From Variovorax sp. EL159 (lineage in GTDB: Bacteria > Pseudomonadota > Gammaproteobacteria > Burkholderiales > Burkholderiaceae_C), in assembly GCF_900100965.1 (NCBI RefSeq), contig NZ_FMUJ01000001.1, positions 358,272 to 422,271 on the forward strand: DNA of 64,000 nucleotides, read 5' to 3'. A model generated the notes under the pieces. That model was not told the DNA's origin, did not search any database, and saw only the letters and a program-made list of their open reading frames with translations. The position numbers and the translations under genes were made by a program. Shown here piece after piece: positions 59,680 to 64,000 of the stretch (the first letter of the stretch is position 1; each line of letters starts with the position of its first letter).

Positions 59680-61126
59680 CGTCCGCCGTGCCACCGGATT
59701 CAGCGGCGGCACCAGGGGCGCACCAGTCGCCACCGAGCGCCTTTACCAGGAACACCGAGGTCAACAGCCGCTGCCCTTGCAACTGCGCGGCCTGACGCTC
59801 CACCGTCAGCAGCGACTGCTGCGCGGTGATCACGTCGAGGTAGGTCGAGGCACCGCCTTCGTAGCGGCTGGTCGCCATGTCGAGCACGCGGCGGGCCGCA
59901 GCCACCGCCGACTGGGCCTGGGTGTTGGCGCGGTCGAGCGCCGACAGGCCCGTGATGCCGTCTTCGACTTCCTGCATCGCCGTCAGCACGGTGCGGCGGT
60001 AGTTGCCCACGGTGACGTCATAGCCGGCCTTGGCAAAGTCGACGTTCGCGCGCACGCGGCCGCCGTCGAACAGCACCTGCGTGGCCGACACGCCGACCGA
60101 CCACAGCAGACTGGGGCCGTTGAACAGGCTTTCGATCAGGCGGCTGTCCACGCCCACGGTCGGCGAGATCATGAAGCTCGGATAGAAGGCCGCGGTGGCC
60201 ACGCCGATCTGCGCATTGGCGGCGGCCATCGCGCGCTCGGCCGAGGCCACGTCGGGCCGGCGCTGCAGGATCTCGGAAGGCACACCCAGTGGCACCGCCG
60301 GCGGGCTGATCGCACGCAGGTCGACCGGCAGCGCGAAGCTCGGCGCCGGCGTGCCCGTGAGGGTGGCGAGCGCGTGCTCGTACTGCGCGCGCTGCTTCTT
60401 CAACACGTCGACCTGCGTCAGCGTGGTTTCGAGCAGCGACTGCTGCTGCGCCACGTCGAGCCCCGACACCGCGCCCAGGTCATGGCGCGCCGTGACCAGC
60501 TCCAGCGCGCGGCGCTGCAGGCCGATGGAGCGTTCGACCACGTCGAGTTCGATGTCGGTCGAGCGCAGGTTGAAGTAGTTGCTGGCGACATCGGCGCCCA
60601 GCAGCAGGCGCGTGTTTTCCAGGTCCGCCGCCGATTGCTCGGCCGAGGCCGTCGCGCCTTCGACGGTGCGTCGCACGCGCCCCGCCAGATCGACCTCGTA
60701 GCTCGCGTTGAGCGACACCGTGAAGTCGTTCTGCACCGTCGACGAGTTGGCGGTTGCATAGCTGGTCAGCGGCCGGTTGGCAGAAATCTTGAGCCGCGAG
60801 GCGCGCGTGCCCAGGCCGAGCTGCGGGAGCTGGCTGGCTTCACTGCCCGCGAGCGTGGCGCGTGCCTGTGCCAGCCGCGCGCTGGCAATTGCCAGCGTGG
60901 GGCTGCCGGCCAGTGCCCGTTCTTGCAGTGCGTCGAGCTTCGGGTCACCGAAGCGCTTCCACCAAGGGCCCTTGTCGGCGCTGTCGTTGGGTGCGCTCAC
61001 GCGCCAGGGCTCTTCCAGTTTCCAGCTGACGGGCAGCGGGGTGTCCGGCGCCTTGTAGTCGGGTCCGACCGCGCAGCCTGCCACGAGCAGGGCGGCCAGC
61101 ACCGTGGCGAGCAGGCGCGGTGTCAC
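59630..61126 (-). CDS. RND efflux outer-membrane channel lipoprotein (NodT/OprM type)
   Basis: A 498-residue TolC-superfamily protein with lipobox LLVAGC (Cys18), GPDYKAPDTPLP, two OEP repeats forming the barrel-and-tunnel (LARARATL...VSLNASYEVDLAGRVRR and the second copy near LLWSVGVSATQVLFDGGRVRA), and the NYRRTVLTAMQEVEDGI equatorial segment. Last gene of a permease-adaptor-channel operon; its start overlaps the adaptor stop (ATGA). The end of the protein is longer than usual and crosses the radical SAM gene. Confidence 0.92.
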   Translation of the reverse strand: MTPRLLATVLAALLVAGCAVGPDYKAPDTPLPVSWKLEEPWRVSAPNDSADKGPWWKRFGDPKLDALQERALAGSPTLAIASARLAQARATLAGSEASQLPQLGLGTRASRLKISANRPLTSYATANSSTVQNDFTVSLNASYEVDLAGRVRRTVEGATASAEQSAADLENTRLLLGADVASNYFNLRSTDIELDVVERSIGLQRRALELVTARHDLGAVSGLDVAQQQSLLETTLTQVDVLKKQRAQYEHALATLTGTPAPSFALPVDLRAISPPAVPLGVPSEILQRRPDVASAERAMAAANAQIGVATAAFYPSFMISPTVGVDSRLIESLFNGPSLLWSVGVSATQVLFDGGRVRANVDFAKAGYDVTVGNYRRTVLTAMQEVEDGITGLSALDRANTQAQSAVAAARRVLDMATSRYEGGASTYLDVITAQQSLLTVERQAAQLQGQRLLTSVFLVKALGGDWCAPGAAAESGGTADARRGCPAPQRQVVGTR

Positions 61127-62379
61127 GCGGGGGCCTTGGGCGTGGGCGCCTTCGGGGCCGCCGGTGCGGGCGCGTCGGGCGCGATGGCCACCACGTCGCC
61201 TTCGGCCAGCGAGTCGGAGGGGTTCAGTACCATGCGGTCCTTGCCGTCGAGTCCGTCGATCACCTCGACGTTCTCGCCATAGTTGCGGCCCAGCGTCACG
61301 GCCCGCAGGCCGACGCGGCCCTGCGCATCGACCACCGCGATGCGCGTGCCCTCGGCGCGGAACAGCAGCGCATTCGACGGCACCGTGAGTGAGCGGCTCG
61401 CGGCCAGCGGCAACGACACCTGCACATAGGCGCCCGGCAGCAGCGCGCCGTCGCTGTTGGGCAATGAAACCTCGACCTGCATCATCCGCGTGGTCGTGTC
61501 GATCGAGCCCGCCGTGCGCGCCACCTGGCCCTTGAAGTTCTGGCCGCGCAGCTCGGCCTGCGTCACGACCACCGGCTGGCCCGGCTTGACGAGTTGCGCA
61601 TAAGCCTGCGGCACGTTGATGTACACGCGCAGCGGATCGGTCTGCGACAGCAGGAAGAGGGCACGGCCCGCGCCGCCGCCCGCGCCCGCGTCGATCAGGT
61701 CGCCCACGTCGACGTTGCGCCGCGTGATGACGCCCGCGAAGGGCGCCACCACGCGCTTGAAGCCTTCGGTCTGCTTGAGCCGCTGCACGTTGGCATCGGC
61801 CGCGGCCACGTTCGAGATCGCTTGCGCCACGGCGCTGCGGCGCTCGTCGAGTTCCTGCTGCGAGACCACGTCCTTCTTGCGCAGCGCCTCCCAGCGGTCG
61901 GCGGTGCTGCGTGCCAGCTCCAGGCCCGATGCGGCCTGCGCGCGCGCGGCCACGGCCTGCGAAAGCTGCTGGTCGATTTCCGGCGTCTCGATCTCGGCCA
62001 GCAGCTCGCCCTTTTCGACGCGGCTGCCGATGTCCTTGGTCCAGCGCTTGAGGTAGCCGCTGGCGCGCGCCGAGATCGGCGACTGCACGAAGCCCTGCAG
62101 CGTGCCCGGCAGCGCGAGCGTCTGGCCGGCGGTGGGCGTGCGGGGCAGGGCGGTCTGCACGTACTGCTTTGCGCGCTCGGTGGTGCCGGTTTCGAGCGCA
62201 CGCGCATTCGCGATGCGCACGACCACCGTGCGCGTCGCGCCCAGCGCCAGCAGCACGAGGACGACCAGCACCAGCCAGCGCGTGCGCCGCACGATCTGCC
62301 GTCGGCGCAGCAACTCGCCTTCGCCTTCTTCTACAGCGATGGGGTGGATGGCCAATGCCGAGTGGCGTTGCTCCGTCAT
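61123..62379 (-). CDS. RND efflux periplasmic adaptor (HlyD/MFP family)
   Basis: A 418-residue adaptor: one N-terminal membrane anchor (residues about 36-55), then the lipoyl half-motif LPGTLQGFVQSPISARASGYLKRWTKDIGSRVEKGELLAEIETPEID, an alpha-hairpin (about 135-205), the second lipoyl half FKRVVAPFAGVITRRNVDVGDLI and a beta-barrel and membrane-proximal domain. A Pro/Ala tail ends it. It joins the permease to the channel. Four bases separate it from the permease stop. Confidence 0.93.
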   Translation of the reverse strand: MTEQRHSALAIHPIAVEEGEGELLRRRQIVRRTRWLVLVVLVLLALGATRTVVVRIANARALETGTTERAKQYVQTALPRTPTAGQTLALPGTLQGFVQSPISARASGYLKRWTKDIGSRVEKGELLAEIETPEIDQQLSQAVAARAQAASGLELARSTADRWEALRKKDVVSQQELDERRSAVAQAISNVAAADANVQRLKQTEGFKRVVAPFAGVITRRNVDVGDLIDAGAGGGAGRALFLLSQTDPLRVYINVPQAYAQLVKPGQPVVVTQAELRGQNFKGQVARTAGSIDTTTRMMQVEVSLPNSDGALLPGAYVQVSLPLAASRSLTVPSNALLFRAEGTRIAVVDAQGRVGLRAVTLGRNYGENVEVIDGLDGKDRMVLNPSDSLAEGDVVAIAPDAPAPAAPKAPTPKAPA

Positions 62380-62383
62380 GGAA

Positions 62384-64000
62384 TCAGTTCTCCTGGGGCG
62401 TTGCGCCCGCTGGGGGTTGGGGAGGCTGCGAGGCTTCGCTTGCCGCCCGGCGATGCGCAAGCCGACTGTGCACCCCCGCGAACACGGCGGGCACGAAAAA
62501 CAATGTCGACACCGTGGCGAAGATCAGCCCGCCGATCACGGCGCGGCCCAGCGGCGCGTTCTGCTCGGCGCCTTCGCCCAGGCCCAGCGCCATCGGGATC
62601 ATGCCGATGATCATCGCCAGCGCCGTCATCAGCACCGGCCGGATGCGGGTGGCGCCGGCTTCCAGCGCGGCCGACAGCGGCGGAATGCCCGCGGCCAGAC
62701 GCTCGCGCGCGAACGACACCAGCAGGATCGAATTGGCCGTGGCCACGCCCATGGTCATGATCGCGCCCGTGAGCGCGGGCACGCTCAGCGTGGTGCCGGT
62801 AATGAACAGCATCCACGCGATGCCCGCCAGCGCTGCGGGCAGGGCGGTGATGATGATGGCCGCGTCGAGCCACGACTGGAAGGTGACCACGATCAGCAGG
62901 TACACCAGCACGATCGCCATCGCCAGGCCCACGCCCAGGCCGATGAACGACGACTGCATGGTCTGCACCTGCCCGCGCACGTCGACCCGGCTGCCGCGCG
63001 AGAGCTTGGGCCGCATCTCGTCGACCAGCTTCTGCACCTTCGACGCCACGCTCGCCAGGTCGGTGCCCTGCACGCTCACGTACACGTCGATCACCGGCGC
63101 GATGTTGTAGCGCGACATCACGGCCGGCTGCCGGTCGGCCTGCGTGCTCACGAGGTTGCCCAGCAGTTGCTGCGAGCCGGGCCCGCCTGTGCCGCCGCCC
63201 GCACCACCGCCCGCACCCACCGGAATGTTGAGCAGCGAGTCGAGCGAATCGACCGTGTACTGCGGCGTCTGCACCGCGATGCTGTAGACCACGCCGTTCG
63301 CCGGATTCAACCAGAAGGCGGGCGCCGTCTGCGAGCTGCCCGACAGCGCGATGAGCACGTTCTGCCCCACGTTCGAAGCGGTCAGTCCGTATTGTTGCAG
63401 CCGCGTGCGGTCCATCTGCAGGCTCAGCGAGGGGCCGTCCAGGCGCTGGTGCACGTGAGCGTCGACCGCGCCGGGAATCTGCCGGATCGCCTTGGTCAGT
63501 TCGGCCGCGCGAACCGCGTTGCCGGCCATGTCGTTGCCGCTGAACTGTACGTCGATGGCCGCGGGCAGGCCGAAGTTCAGGATCTGCGTGACGATGTCCG
63601 CCGGCTGGAAGAAGAACTCCGTGCCCGGAAAGCGCTTGGGCAATTCGGCCCGCAGCAGCGACACATGCTGCTCGGTCGGCTTGTGGCCTTCCTTCAGCGA
63701 CAGCAGCAGCTCGCCGTCGAAGGTGCCGATGGTGCCGGCGTTGCTGTACGACAGGTTGATGCCGCTGTTGGGCACGCCCAGGTTGTCCAGGATGGTTTCG
63801 AGCTGGTCGGGCGGCACCAGCTCGCGGATGGCGGCCTCGACCTGGTCGGTCAGGCGCGCGGTTTCCTCGATGCGGGTGCCGGTGGGCGCGCGCAGGTGCA
63901 GGCGGATCTGGCCGGCATCGACAGTCGGGAAGAAGTCGCGGCCCAGCGCCGGGTAGAGCAGGCACGACAGCAGGCAGAAGCCAAGGAACAGGCCGATGAA
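62384..64000 (-). CDS. RND efflux permease (AcrB/HAE1 or HME type), partial
   Basis: The 3' part of an RND pump, cut by the window edge; 538 codons are present and open to base 64000. The visible half has the second periplasmic loop (FPTVDAGQIRLHLRAPTGTRIEETARLTDQV start, FWLNPANGVVYSIAVQTPQY) and the last six membrane helices. These include the repeat region GVATANSILLVSFARERLAAG, ATRIRPVLMTALAMIIGMIPMALGLGEGAEQNAPLGRAVIGG and the closing TLFFVPAVF. It exports drugs, metals or solvents with the adaptor and channel encoded after it. Substrate cannot be told from this part. Confidence 0.9.
   Translation of the reverse strand, partial: FIGLFLGFCLLSCLLYPALGRDFFPTVDAGQIRLHLRAPTGTRIEETARLTDQVEAAIRELVPPDQLETILDNLGVPNSGINLSYSNAGTIGTFDGELLLSLKEGHKPTEQHVSLLRAELPKRFPGTEFFFQPADIVTQILNFGLPAAIDVQFSGNDMAGNAVRAAELTKAIRQIPGAVDAHVHQRLDGPSLSLQMDRTRLQQYGLTASNVGQNVLIALSGSSQTAPAFWLNPANGVVYSIAVQTPQYTVDSLDSLLNIPVGAGGGAGGGTGGPGSQQLLGNLVSTQADRQPAVMSRYNIAPVIDVYVSVQGTDLASVASKVQKLVDEMRPKLSRGSRVDVRGQVQTMQSSFIGLGVGLAMAIVLVYLLIVVTFQSWLDAAIIITALPAALAGIAWMLFITGTTLSVPALTGAIMTMGVATANSILLVSFARERLAAGIPPLSAALEAGATRIRPVLMTALAMIIGMIPMALGLGEGAEQNAPLGRAVIGGLIFATVSTLFFVPAVFAGVHSRLAHRRAASEASQPPQPPAGATPQEN

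Overview
The window is high-GC, gene-dense DNA of a free-living betaproteobacterium. The gene set points to Burkholderiales, family Comamonadaceae, most likely Variovorax or a close relative: an NtrC-controlled glnA-ntrBC region, Bug-type (TctC) solute-binding proteins, an intracellular PHB depolymerase, a cobalt-type nitrile hydratase, and many 4-bp stop/start (ATGA) overlaps. This assignment is inference from gene content; there is no rRNA or tRNA gene, integrase, insertion sequence or CRISPR array here.

Layout. (1) 1-4167: the 3' end of what looks like a glycosylated-metabolite cluster: a GT1 glycosyltransferase tail, an MbtH protein (the usual partner of nonribosomal peptide synthetases), an acyltransferase-3, a RhlC-like GT2 rhamnosyltransferase and an MFS exporter. 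The last three are coupled by ATGA overlaps. (2) 4359-5892: small orphan genes, two of them divergent around a LexA box. (3) 6088-14903: a PKMT-like methyltransferase, gamma-glutamyltransferase, rsuA, a beta-propeller overlapping a NodB-type deacetylase, a di-iron hydroxylase, an EI24 protein and a CinA-type protein. (4) 14911-19816: the nitrogen module, with an NtrC site and sigma-54 promoter, glnA, a secreted coiled-coil protein, ntrB and ntrC. (5) 19820-27306: a lipoprotein, xth, an orphan NarL-type sensor kinase, an RlmN-like radical SAM enzyme, PAP2 and gdhA. (6) 27343-33729: MerR with an Old Yellow Enzyme relative, a thyA-folA-APP1 operon and a nitrile hydratase alpha-beta-accessory operon, followed by a palindromic intergenic repeat. 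(7) 33869-42695: an FAD-linked oxidase, membrane and housekeeping genes, a two-domain immunity-like protein, metY and a CBS protein. (8) 42738-46978: a purine-nucleoside operon (nucleoside hydrolase, Bug protein, adenosine deaminase) divergent from its LysR regulator. (9) 46994-54219: a universal stress protein, phaZ, a GST, and an IclR/Bug/Rieske-oxygenase locus. (10) 54216-58463: a five-gene operon of mostly unknown function (DCC protein, SMT-like methyltransferase, membrane-SRPBCC protein, DUF4166, DOPA-dioxygenase-like) beside a GbsR-type regulator. A shared 20-bp motif lies in front of both. (11) 58542-64000: a perfect LexA box in front of an SplB/PA0069-type radical SAM gene, then a tripartite RND efflux operon that runs off the right edge.

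Three signals stand out. The first is the left-edge cluster tail, which implies a glycosylated peptide or lipid product made by genes outside the window. The second is the pair of LexA boxes that place an SplB-like radical SAM enzyme and two unknown small genes in the SOS regulon. The third is the GbsR-linked operon with its duplicated operator. Start sites were chosen from Shine-Dalgarno sequences, ATGA couplings, operator positions and known family N-termini, because many reading frames extend upstream of the real start.
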